Shown piece by piece: positions 33,320-41,063 of a stretch of 64,000 nucleotides of DNA. This DNA comes from Taklimakanibacter lacteus (lineage in GTDB: Bacteria > Pseudomonadota > Alphaproteobacteria > Rhizobiales > Aestuariivirgaceae). Position 1 is the first letter of the stretch. Each line of letters opens with the position of its first letter. The translations under genes and the position numbers were made by a program. The stretch covers positions 53,602-117,601 of the forward strand of contig QOZQ01000017.1 in assembly GCA_003576695.1 (NCBI GenBank), read 5' to 3'. A model generated the notes under the pieces. It saw only the letters and a program-made list of their open reading frames with translations. It was not told the origin of the DNA and made no database searches.

Positions 33320-34097
33320 TGAGAAGGTCTTCGAGGGTCGCATAGAGGCGTGGCGTGCTGGCGAGGACGGCGTTGCCCTTGGCGAGACCATCGCCGCCGA
33401 GGAAGTCGTTCACGCGCCCGCCCGCTTCCTTGATGATGCACAGTCCGGCGGCGACGTCCCACACATTGATATGCGCCTCGAAATAGCCGTCGAGGCGGCC
33501 ATCGGCCGTGAAGGCGAGGCCGAGCGCGCCCGAGCCCAGCCGGCTGTATTCGCAATGCGAGTCGAGCAGCCTGCCGATCGCTTCGGCATGCGCGGCCACC
33601 GGCTGGCGATAGCTGAAGCCGATGCCGAGCCTTGCCTCCTCGAGCGCCGCCACATCGCTGACCTTGATCGGCTTGCCATTGAGGGTGGCGCCCCTGTTGC
33701 GGCGCGCGGCATAAAGATCTTCGGTGATGGGATTGTAGATGATGCCGATGACGAATTCGCCCTCGGTGAGGAGGCCGAGCGAAACGCACCATAAGGGGAT
33801 GCCGCGCAGGAAATTGGCGGTGCCGTCGATCGGATCGATGATCCAGGTAGCCCTGGCGCCGTCATTCTGCCGGCCGCGCTCCTCGCCGAGAAACCCGTCA
33901 TCGGGAAACAGGCCCTTGAGGGCGCCGACGATCAGGTCTTCGCATTGGCGGTCGGCCTCGCTGACCAGGTCCTGGGTGCCCTTGCGCTCGACAGCGAGTT
34001 CCTGGCGCCGGTGATAGTGCTCGGCCGCGAGCCGGCCGGCCGAGCGCACGATGCCCTGCGCCGCCCAATAGCGCTTTTCGATCTCATCCACGTCCAC
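33288..34097 (-). CDS. Inositol-monophosphatase-family phosphatase
   Basis: A 269-residue Mg-dependent, Li-sensitive-type sugar/nucleotide phosphatase. All metal-binding motifs are present: GEERG (about residue 77), DPIDGTANFLRGIPLW (about residue 96) and WDVAAGLCIIKEAGG (about residue 220). Substrates of the family include inositol phosphates, histidinol phosphate and 3'-phosphoadenosine nucleotides; this member is not resolved. I chose the GTG at 34097 because AGGAG lies five bases before it. It is divergent from an AfuABC-like transporter and shares the 133-base control region containing a Pho-box-like sequence. Confidence 0.88.
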   Translation of the reverse strand: MDVDEIEKRYWAAQGIVRSAGRLAAEHYHRRQELAVERKGTQDLVSEADRQCEDLIVGALKGLFPDDGFLGEERGRQNDGARATWIIDPIDGTANFLRGIPLWCVSLGLLTEGEFVIGIIYNPITEDLYAARRNRGATLNGKPIKVSDVAALEEARLGIGFSYRQPVAAHAEAIGRLLDSHCEYSRLGSGALGLAFTADGRLDGYFEAHINVWDVAAGLCIIKEAGGRVNDFLGGDGLAKGNAVLASTPRLYATLEDLLITRRSPNSRS

Positions 34098-34144
34098 GGG
34101 AACTCCTAAATTTCGACTAGCCAAGGCATTTCCACTGGTCCAAT

Positions 34145-34162
34145 CTGTCACACAACTGTCAT
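34145..34162 (+). promoter_or_regulatory. Pho-box-like PhoB binding site
   Basis: CTGTCAC-ACAA-CTGTCAT consists of two 7-base CTGTCAy units with 4 bases between them (11-base period), matching the known PhoB box consensus of proteobacteria. It lies between the divergent starts of the phosphatase-family gene (34097) and the ABC binding-protein gene (34231), so either or both could be induced by phosphate starvation. A CATAAT directly overlaps the downstream unit. Confidence 0.65.
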
Positions 34163-34230
34163 AATTCGCCGAGGACAGCACATCCGGCAACCATAAAGAT
34201 GGGCCGGAGCGGGCACCAGGGAGGAACCTC

Positions 34231-35262
34231 ATGAAGAAAGCAACCAAGGCCTTTTTCCTATCGCTGGCCATTGCCGGCGCAACGATTCTTTCAGGTCCGG
34301 CGCGCGCCGACGGGAATCTTACCGTCTATTGCTCGGTCCAGGAGGAATGGTGCCAGCTCATGGTCAACGAGTTCCAGAAGGCGACCGGCATCACTGTCGC
34401 CATGACGCGCAAGAGCTCGGGCGAGACCTATGCCCAGGTGAAGGCCGAAAGCGCCAATCCCAAGGGCGATGTCTGGTGGGGCGGCACCGGCGACCCGCAT
34501 CTCCAGGCGGCTGAGGAGGGGCTGACCGAAGCCTACGACTCCCCCATGCTGGCGAAGCTTCATCCCTGGGCCGTCAAGCAGCATGAGACGGCCCAGAAGC
34601 GCACCGTCGGCATCTATCTGGGCGCGCTCGGCTACGGCTACAACACCGATCTCCTCGAGCAGAAGAAGCTGGAAGCGCCCAAATGCTGGGCCGACCTGAT
34701 CAAGCCCGAATTCAAGGGCGAGGTGCAGGTCGCCAATCCCAATTCGTCGGGCACCGCCTATACATTCATCGCCACCCTCGTGCAGATCATGGGCGAGGAC
34801 GAGGCCTTCAAATATCTGAAAGCCCTCGGCGAGAATATCAACCAGTATACGAAGTCGGGCGCCGCCCCGGCGCAGGCCGCGGCGCGCGGCGAGACCCTGG
34901 TCGGCATCGCCTTCCAGCATGACATCGTGACGCCGACCATCACCTCGAACGCGCCCATCAAGAACGTATCTCCCTGCGAGGGCACCGGCTTCGAGATCGG
35001 CTCGATGAGCATCGTCAAGGGCGCCCCCAATATGGACAGCGCCAGGAAATGGTATGACTGGGCGCTGACGCCGGAGGCGCAGAAGCTCGCGGCGCAGGCC
35101 AACTCCTATCAGAACCCCTCCAATATGGAGGCACCTATCCCCGAACAGGCCCCGAAGATGGCCGATATCAAGCTCATCGACTATGACTTCGCGAAATTCG
35201 GCTCGTCCGCCGAGCGCAAGCGCCTGCTGGGCCGCTGGGACAAGGAGATCGGCGCGAAGTAG
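34231..35262 (+). CDS. AfuA-type periplasmic substrate-binding protein
   Basis: A 343-residue extracellular solute-binding protein with a signal peptide (KAFFLSLAIAGATILSGPARA, cleaved about residue 28). The mature protein begins GNLTVYCSVQEEWCQLMVNE and contains KGDVWWGGTGDPHLQAAEEG and DSARKWYDWALTPEAQ. This is the family annotated as ferric-iron binding (FbpA/AfuA), but AfuA itself is known to bind hexose phosphates, and other members take up 2-aminoethylphosphonate. The Pho box upstream and the divergent phosphatase favour an organophosphorus ligand. Two cysteine pairs (Cys33/Cys41 region and NVSPCEG) may form disulfides. Confidence 0.85.
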   Translation: MKKATKAFFLSLAIAGATILSGPARADGNLTVYCSVQEEWCQLMVNEFQKATGITVAMTRKSSGETYAQVKAESANPKGDVWWGGTGDPHLQAAEEGLTEAYDSPMLAKLHPWAVKQHETAQKRTVGIYLGALGYGYNTDLLEQKKLEAPKCWADLIKPEFKGEVQVANPNSSGTAYTFIATLVQIMGEDEAFKYLKALGENINQYTKSGAAPAQAAARGETLVGIAFQHDIVTPTITSNAPIKNVSPCEGTGFEIGSMSIVKGAPNMDSARKWYDWALTPEAQKLAAQANSYQNPSNMEAPIPEQAPKMADIKLIDYDFAKFGSSAERKRLLGRWDKEIGAK

Positions 35263-35286
35263 CGAAACCACGTCGGCCATATCGCG

Positions 35287-37458
35287 ATGTCCCGGCAATC
35301 GCGCCACATACTCCTGGTGCTGATCATTGCCTGGCTGGGCCTCGTGGCGTTGCCCTGGTATGGCGTGGCGGCGGGCTTCTGGTCCTTCGCGTGGCTCGCC
35401 GCCCCGACCGAAAGCGCCAATGCCTCGGGCATGGTGCAGATGATTGCGCATGGCCGGCACTGGCTGTGGCCGGTGCCGGTCCTGCTCGCCCTCGCGCTGA
35501 CCGAGGTTTTCCGCTCCTCGGGGCCGCGATCCTGGGTCATCACCTGGTGCGGCGGCCTGGCGCTCGCCTATCTGCTGCTGCAGGGCTTCGCCCTCGGCCT
35601 CAAAGGCTGGAATTTCTCGAGCCTTGAAACCCTGTTCGGCCCCGCGAGCCCGCAGATCGGCATGGGCAGCGGCGCCTTCGTCGTCGGAACCGCCTGCCTG
35701 CTGCTCCTTTCGGCGGGCCTTGCCCTCAAGGGCTATATGAGGGGCGACGTCTTCCTCGTCTCCTCCATTGCCGTGGTTGTCGCCTGCATCGGCCTTTTCG
35801 TCTTCTTTCCGGTGGCGCTCATTCTCGTCGAAGCCGCGCTCACGCCCGAAGGCGGCTATTCCCTGGTCGCGCTGGCGGAGCGCCTGTTCTCGGCCGATGT
35901 GTGGAGCGTGACCTGGAACAGCCTCATTCTGGCGGTCGCCGTTGGCCTGGCGACGACCTTGCTCGGCCTGGGCTTCGCGCTTCTCCACAAGCGTACCGGG
36001 TTCCGCGCCAAGGGCCTGCTGCGCCTCCTGGCCATCCTGCCGATCATCACACCGCCTTTCGTGATCGGCCTCGGCATCATCTTGCTGTTCGGCCGCAACG
36101 GCATGGCGACCTGGCTCCTGAACGAGTTCCTTGGCATTCCACCGAGCCGGTGGATCTATGGCTTCTTCGGCCTGCTCCTGGTGCAGACACTGGCCTTCAC
36201 GCCCATCGCCTATCTGGTGCTCATCGGCGTCGTCGACGGCATCAGCCCCTCGATGGAGGAAGCGGCGCAGACCTTGCGGGCCAATCGCTGGCGCACCTTC
36301 AAGACGGTGACCTGGCCCTTGATGCGTCCCGGCCTCGCCAATGCCTTCCTGATCGGCTTCGTGGAGAGCCTCGCTGATTTCGGCAACCCGCTGGTGCTTG
36401 GCGGCAATTACGATGTTCTGTCGACCGACATCTTCTTTGCCATTGTCGGCTCGCAGAACGATCCGGGCCGCGCTTCGGCTCTGTCCATTGCGCTGCTGTT
36501 CCTCACCTTGTCGGCCTTCGTCCTGCAGCGGCAATGGATCGGCAAGAAGGTCTATACGACGATTTCCGGCAAGGGCGATTCAGGCCTGCCGGCGCCGCTG
36601 CCGGTTGGCGTGAAGCGCCTCGTCTACTGGGCGACCATGCCGTGGCTTGCCTTCACCATCCTCCTTTATGGCATCATCCTGATCGGCGGCTTCGTAAAGT
36701 CGCTTGGCATAGACAACACGCCGACCCTCCAGCACTATGTCACGGCCTTCGGCATCGACTGGACCGAGCACGGTCTGTTGTGGAGCGGGCGCGCCTGGCC
36801 CTCCTTCTTCACCACCGTCGAGCTCGCCGCCATCGCCGCGCCCTTGACCGCGGTGATCGGCCTTCTCACCGCCTATCTACTGAACCGCCAGCGCTTCATC
36901 GGCCAGTCGGCCTTCGAATTCATCACCATGCTGAGCTTCGCCATTCCGGGCACCGTGATCGGCGTCAGCTATATCCTCGCCTTCAACGTGCCGCCGATCG
37001 AGCTCACCGGAACCGGTCTCATTCTCATCATCTGCTTCGTCTTCCGAAACATGCCGGTCTCGATCAGGGCCGGTCTTGCCACCATGGCGCAGATCGACAA
37101 GAGCCTCGATGAATGCTCTTTGATGCTGCGCCATGGCAGCTTCGCCACCATCCGGCGCGTGGTGCTGCCGCTGTTGAGGCCCGCCATCGTCGCCTCGCTG
37201 GTCTATGCTTTCGTGCGCGCCATCACTTCGGTCAGCGCCGTCATCTTCCTGGTCAGCGCCCAGTACAATCTCGCCACCGCTTATATTGTCGGGCGGGTGG
37301 AAGTGTCGGATTTCGGCGTCGCCATCGCCTATAGCTCGGTGCTGATCCTGTTCATGCTGCTGGCGATCGGGCTGATCCAGCTGGGTGTGGGCGAGCAGCG
37401 CCGCGCCGCGCGCCGCACGGCGCCGGCTGCGCTCGGAATAGGAAGGGGTACCACATGA
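35287..37458 (+). CDS. ABC transporter permease, two fused permease domains (AfuB-like)
   Basis: A 723-residue inner-membrane protein. After an N-terminal section with several extra membrane helices (to about residue 190), two BPD_transp_1 domains follow, each with its EAA-type cytoplasmic loop: SPSMEEAAQTLRANRWRTFK about residue 320, and KSLDECSLMLRHGSFATIRR about residue 604. Such fused permeases serve the AfuABC, phosphosugar and aminoethylphosphonate importers. It starts 24 bases after the binding-protein gene and overlaps the ATPase start as ATGA. Confidence 0.9.
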   Translation: MSRQSRHILLVLIIAWLGLVALPWYGVAAGFWSFAWLAAPTESANASGMVQMIAHGRHWLWPVPVLLALALTEVFRSSGPRSWVITWCGGLALAYLLLQGFALGLKGWNFSSLETLFGPASPQIGMGSGAFVVGTACLLLLSAGLALKGYMRGDVFLVSSIAVVVACIGLFVFFPVALILVEAALTPEGGYSLVALAERLFSADVWSVTWNSLILAVAVGLATTLLGLGFALLHKRTGFRAKGLLRLLAILPIITPPFVIGLGIILLFGRNGMATWLLNEFLGIPPSRWIYGFFGLLLVQTLAFTPIAYLVLIGVVDGISPSMEEAAQTLRANRWRTFKTVTWPLMRPGLANAFLIGFVESLADFGNPLVLGGNYDVLSTDIFFAIVGSQNDPGRASALSIALLFLTLSAFVLQRQWIGKKVYTTISGKGDSGLPAPLPVGVKRLVYWATMPWLAFTILLYGIILIGGFVKSLGIDNTPTLQHYVTAFGIDWTEHGLLWSGRAWPSFFTTVELAAIAAPLTAVIGLLTAYLLNRQRFIGQSAFEFITMLSFAIPGTVIGVSYILAFNVPPIELTGTGLILIICFVFRNMPVSIRAGLATMAQIDKSLDECSLMLRHGSFATIRRVVLPLLRPAIVASLVYAFVRAITSVSAVIFLVSAQYNLATAYIVGRVEVSDFGVAIAYSSVLILFMLLAIGLIQLGVGEQRRAARRTAPAALGIGRGTT

Positions 37459-38531
37459 GCATCGAAAGCAGGTCGGCGGCGGTGCGGCTGCAGGCGGTGG
37501 CCAAGCGTTTTGGCGCCGTGACGGCGGTCGATGATATCGATCTTCTCATCGAGCCGGGCACCCTGGTGACGCTGCTCGGACCTTCGGGCTGCGGCAAGAC
37601 CACGACCTTGCGCATGATCGCCGGCCTCGAAATGCCGACATCGGGCAGCGTCTTCATCGGCGGCAAGGACGTCACCTTGCTGCCGCCCAATGAGCGCGAT
37701 GTCAGCATGGTGTTCCAGTCCTATGCGCTCTTTCCGCATATGACGGTGATGGAGAACGTCTCCTTTGGCCTGCGTGAATCGAACCTGTCGCGCGAGGCGC
37801 AGCGCGCCAAGGCGCAGGAAGGGCTGGCTTTGGTGGGCCTCACCGGCTTCGACGACCGCTTGCCCTCGGAGCTCTCCGGCGGCCAGCAGCAGCGCGTCGC
37901 GGTCGCCCGCGCGCTCGTGCTCGAGCCGCAGGTCCTCCTCTTCGACGAGCCCCTCTCCAATCTCGACGCCAAATTGCGCCGCAAGATGCGCGAGGATATC
38001 CGCGAGATCCAGCTCAAGCTCGGCCTCACCGCCGTCTATGTGACGCATGACCAGGAAGAAGCGCTCGCCGTCTCGGACAAGATCGTCGTCATGAACAAGG
38101 GCCGGATCGCGCAGGAAGGAACACCTGCCGACCTCTATCAGCGCCCGGCCGATGCCTTCGTCGCCGATTTCATCGGCAGCGCCAATCTGGTGCCGGGCGA
38201 GATCGTCGCGCGCGACCGGAAGAAGAAAAAGGTCACCGTCGGCCTCGGCAAGTCGAAGCTCGTTCTACCCGCCAATGGAATAAGCGGAGATAAAGTCTTC
38301 CTGGTCATCCGCCCGAGCGGGGTGCTGCTCGACGGCAAGGCGGCCAAGAGTGACAGCCTTCCGGCGAAAGTGGCGCGCGCCACATATCTGGGCTCGCACT
38401 GGGAATATACGCTCGATGCGGCCGGGCAATCGATCTTCGTCATCCAGCCGGTCGGCAAGCGCTTTACCGCCGGCGCACGCGTCTATATGCAACTCGACCC
38501 GGCGCAGCTGGCGCTGGTCGAGCGGAGCTGA
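37455..38531 (+). CDS. ABC transporter ATPase (AfuC-like)
   Basis: A 358-residue ATPase with Walker [15 protein letters not shown] near residue 40, Q-loop [10 protein letters not shown], signature [15 protein letters not shown], Walker [17 protein letters not shown] and the switch histidine in [13 protein letters not shown]-terminal TOBE region (about 285-355) is typical of the CUT1/PotA/FbpC group, which respond to regulatory ligands. The start overlaps the permease stop by four bases. It energises import by the preceding two proteins. Confidence 0.92.
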   Translation: MSIESRSAAVRLQAVAKRFGAVTAVDDIDLLIEPGTLVTLLGPSGCGKTTTLRMIAGLEMPTSGSVFIGGKDVTLLPPNERDVSMVFQSYALFPHMTVMENVSFGLRESNLSREAQRAKAQEGLALVGLTGFDDRLPSELSGGQQQRVAVARALVLEPQVLLFDEPLSNLDAKLRRKMREDIREIQLKLGLTAVYVTHDQEEALAVSDKIVVMNKGRIAQEGTPADLYQRPADAFVADFIGSANLVPGEIVARDRKKKKVTVGLGKSKLVLPANGISGDKVFLVIRPSGVLLDGKAAKSDSLPAKVARATYLGSHWEYTLDAAGQSIFVIQPVGKRFTAGARVYMQLDPAQLALVERS

Positions 38532-38541
38532 CCTCCTTTTT

Positions 38542-38643
38542 CGTCATCCCGGCGAAAGCCGGGATCCCCTAAGTTCTTTCCGCGCGCCCAACGCCACCCG
38601 CGTGAACTTAGTCAATGGGTCCCGGCTTTCGCCGGGATGACGG
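38542..38643. repeat. GTCATCCCGGCGAAAGCCGGGA-type palindromic repeat, copy 1
   Basis: Two hairpins face each other: CGTCATCCCGGCGAAAGCCG at the left and CCCGGCTTTCGCCGGGATGA at the right, so the whole element is an inverted repeat with inner palindromes. The spacer contains AAGTTCTTTCC. A second copy with the same plan lies at 49409-49510. Here it fills the gap between two convergent genes (the ATPase and ade) and is well placed to terminate both. Confidence 0.85.
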
Positions 38644-38654
38644 ACAGAGGGTCG

Positions 38655-40439
38655 CTAGGCGAACAGCTCCGACTTAGCGAAGCGCGTCACATCGATGAGG
38701 CCGATGTCGGAGATGCGCAATTCAGGGATCACCACCAGCGCCAGCAGCGAGTGCTGCATATAGGCGTTGTTGAGGGTGCAGCCGCATTCGGCCATGGCCT
38801 CGACCATCCTTTGCGCCTTTTGGGCAACGATCTCGGCCCGCTCGTCCGACATGAGCCCCGCGATCGGAAGCTCGACCAGCGCCAGTATCTTGCCCTGGCT
38901 CACCACCACGATCCCGCCGCCCACTTCACCCAGCTTGTTGGCGGCGACCGCCATGTCGTCCTTGCTGGTGCCGACGACGATCATATGGTGGCTGTCATGC
39001 GCGACCGTGCTCGCCACGGCGCAATCCTTGTCGTAGCCGAAGCCCGAAACGAAGGCATTCGTCACTTGGCCGGTGGCGCGGTGGCGCTCGACCAGCGCGA
39101 TCTGGCAGACATCCCGGGCGCGGTCCATTTCAGCCAGGCCCTGGCTCACTTTCAGCTCGCATTCGAGCGCCCTGGTCGGTGCCTGGTTCTCGATGACGCC
39201 GATGACGCGGGCCTTCACTTGGTTGGCGCCCTTGGGTGCCGCGATGTCGAAGTCCTCGGCGGTGAGCTTGCGCTTCATTTTCACCGTGTCGCGCGCCGTC
39301 CTGGGGTAGGCATAGGCCGGTATGTCGGCGGTGAGCTTGCCGTTCTCCGCCAGTACTTTGCCATGGGCGATGACCATCTCGATGGGAAGCGCGACGAGAT
39401 CGGAGGTGAGAACGAGATCGGCGCGCCGGCCGGGCGTGATCGAGCCCAGCTCGCGTTCGAGGCCGAAATGCTGGGCGGTGTTCAATGTCGCCATCTGGAT
39501 GGCGGTGATGGGTTTCAGTCCCTGCGCGATGGCATGGCGCAAGACGCGGTTCATATGGCCGTCATTGACCAGCGTGCCGGAATGGCTGTCATCGGTGCAC
39601 AGGATGAAATTGCGCGGATCGAGCCCGCACTCGGTCACCGCCTTGATCTGGGCCGCGACATCATACCAGGCCGAGCCCAGGCGCAGCATGGCGCGCATGC
39701 CCTGGCGAACGCGCGCAATTGCATCATCGACACGCGTGCCTTCGTGATCATCGGCAGGCCCGCCCGCCACATAGGCATGGAAGGGGAGGCCGAGATCCGG
39801 CGAGGCATAATGGCCGCCGACTGTCTTATGCGCCGCCTGGGTGGCGGCGATCTCGCCCAGCATCGTGGCATCCTTGGCGATGACGCCCGGAAAATTCATC
39901 ATCTCCCCGAGGCCGATGATATTGGGCCAGGCCATCGCTTCCTTCACCTCGGCGACGCCCAGCGTGGCGCCGGGATTTTCGAGGCCTGGCGCGCTCGGCA
40001 CGCAACTTGGCATCTGGACGAGGACATTGATCGGAAGCCCCGCCGCTTCATCATGCATCAGCCTGACGCCCGGCAGCCCCAGCACATTGGCGATCTCATG
40101 CGGGTCGATGAACATCGTCGTGGTGCCATGCGGGATGACGGCGCGGGCAAATTCGGTCACCGTCACCATGCCGCTTTCGACATGCATATGCCCGTCGCAC
40201 AGGCCCGGCACGAGATAGCGGCCCTGCGCTTCGATGATCTTCGTCTTGGGACCGACCGCGTGGCTCGCATCAGGACCGACATAGGCAAAGCGCCCGCCGA
40301 TGATGGCAATATCGGTGCCGGGGATGATCTCGCCCGAATGCACATTCACCCAGCGCCCCTTGCGTATGACCATGTCGGCGGGTTTTCGCCCCATGGCGAC
40401 ATCGATGAGCTCGGACGCTGTCTCTGACCAGGCTTTCAT
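38655..40439 (-). CDS. ade: Adenine deaminase
   Basis: A 594-residue amidohydrolase converting adenine to hypoxanthine, the entry point from adenine into xanthine dehydrogenase. The N-terminal metal site is in CDGHMHVESGMVTVTEFARA with VIPHGTTTMFIDPHEIANVL; the C-terminal Ade domain has SGFGYDKDCAVASTVAHDSH. The length fits the family (about 580-600 residues). It is 33 bases downstream of an Lrp-type regulator on the same strand, probably one operon, and functionally extends the purine cluster 7-22 kb away. Confidence 0.95.
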   Translation of the reverse strand: MKAWSETASELIDVAMGRKPADMVIRKGRWVNVHSGEIIPGTDIAIIGGRFAYVGPDASHAVGPKTKIIEAQGRYLVPGLCDGHMHVESGMVTVTEFARAVIPHGTTTMFIDPHEIANVLGLPGVRLMHDEAAGLPINVLVQMPSCVPSAPGLENPGATLGVAEVKEAMAWPNIIGLGEMMNFPGVIAKDATMLGEIAATQAAHKTVGGHYASPDLGLPFHAYVAGGPADDHEGTRVDDAIARVRQGMRAMLRLGSAWYDVAAQIKAVTECGLDPRNFILCTDDSHSGTLVNDGHMNRVLRHAIAQGLKPITAIQMATLNTAQHFGLERELGSITPGRRADLVLTSDLVALPIEMVIAHGKVLAENGKLTADIPAYAYPRTARDTVKMKRKLTAEDFDIAAPKGANQVKARVIGVIENQAPTRALECELKVSQGLAEMDRARDVCQIALVERHRATGQVTNAFVSGFGYDKDCAVASTVAHDSHHMIVVGTSKDDMAVAANKLGEVGGGIVVVSQGKILALVELPIAGLMSDERAEIVAQKAQRMVEAMAECGCTLNNAYMQHSLLALVVIPELRISDIGLIDVTRFAKSELFA

Positions 40440-40472
40440 GAATTCATTGTCCTTCCAGTGCGTTCGGTATGT

Positions 40473-40892
40473 CTATATCTCTTGCCTGAGGACCACGGCA
40501 GTGGTCGTTTCAGCCACTTCAGGGAAGTTGGAGATTTGATCACGGATCTGATTGAGCCGGGCGAGCGATTCCGCCCTGATATCGATAAGAAGATCGATCT
40601 CGCCGGCCAGCGACAGGCAGCGTGTGACCTCCGGCAGACGCTCGAGCCGCTTCACCACTTGCGGGGAGGGCGTCTGCTTGAGCTTCACCAGGAGACAGGC
40701 AAAGGCCGCGAGCGAGGCATCGGCGATATCGGCGCGATAGCCGCGGATGATGCCGGCCTTCTCCAGCCGCGCGATCCGGTCCCTGAGGCTTGAGCGGGCA
40801 AGCCCCACCTTGGCCGCCAGCGCCTTGGCGCTGATCCGCGCATCGTCGCGCAAAACACTCAGGATTTCGCGGTCTTTTTCGTCAGGCGTCAT
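40473..40892 (-). CDS. Lrp/AsnC-family transcriptional regulator
   Basis: A 139-residue regulator with an N-terminal helix-turn-helix (DEKDREILSVLRDDARISAK then ALAAKVGLARSSLRDRIARL, residues 4-43) and a C-terminal RAM ligand-binding domain (FACLLVKLKQTPSPQVVKRL...EIDLLIDI). The ATG at 40892 begins the family N-terminus. Lrp-type proteins sense amino acids and often control divergent genes; here the divergent gene is the kinase-M23-aminotransferase fusion and the downstream gene is ade. A perfect 18-base inverted repeat sits directly in its 5' leader. Confidence 0.88.
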   Translation of the reverse strand: MTPDEKDREILSVLRDDARISAKALAAKVGLARSSLRDRIARLEKAGIIRGYRADIADASLAAFACLLVKLKQTPSPQVVKRLERLPEVTRCLSLAGEIDLLIDIRAESLARLNQIRDQISNFPEVAETTTAVVLRQEI

Positions 40893-40900
40893 CGAGCCTT

Positions 40901-40939
40901 CCCCTTGGGATCGAATCGAGCCGATTCGATCCCAAGGGG
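40901..40939. promoter_or_regulatory. Perfect 18-bp inverted repeat with 3-base loop in the lrp leader
   Basis: CCCCTTGGGATCGAATCG (40901-40918), loop AGC, then CGATTCGATCCCAAGGGG (40922-40939): all 18 positions pair. It begins 8 bases upstream of the lrp start codon, so in RNA it would form a strong hairpin abutting the ribosome binding site, and in DNA it could be an operator. It could instead be a mobile palindrome. No poly-U tract follows it toward lrp. Confidence 0.7.
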
Positions 40940-40965
40940 TCAAGAAGGCTCGACAAATAACATTG

Positions 40966-41012
40966 GAGCAAATCCTTATCGCCGAAGTCTGCAACTTCGG
41001 CGGGATTTGCTC
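40966..41012. promoter_or_regulatory. Second large hairpin in the lrp/fusion-gene intergenic region
   Basis: GAGCAAATCC (40966-40975) pairs with GGATTTGCTC (41003-41012), and CGCCGAAGT (40980-40988) with ACTTCGGCG (40994-41002), giving 19 base pairs interrupted by a TTAT bulge, with loop CTGCA. It ends 51 bases before the start of the fusion gene. Together with the repeat at 40901-40939 it dominates this divergent control region. Confidence 0.65.
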
Positions 41013-41063
41013 AAATGGCGGCCGTACCGGTCAAAAGGGCGGATTGGGCAATCGAAGTGACGG

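Noticed and set aside
34291..36534. 747-codon open frame antisense to the AfuA/AfuB-like genes
   Set aside because: Spans two genes on the other strand; no signal, no motif.
34231..38531. Straight 'ferric iron ABC transporter' label
   Set aside because: The family is mixed (iron, hexose phosphate, aminoethylphosphonate), and the Pho box and phosphatase argue against iron, so substrate is left open.
38637..40427. 596-codon open frame antisense to adenine deaminase
   Set aside because: Mirror frame of ade.
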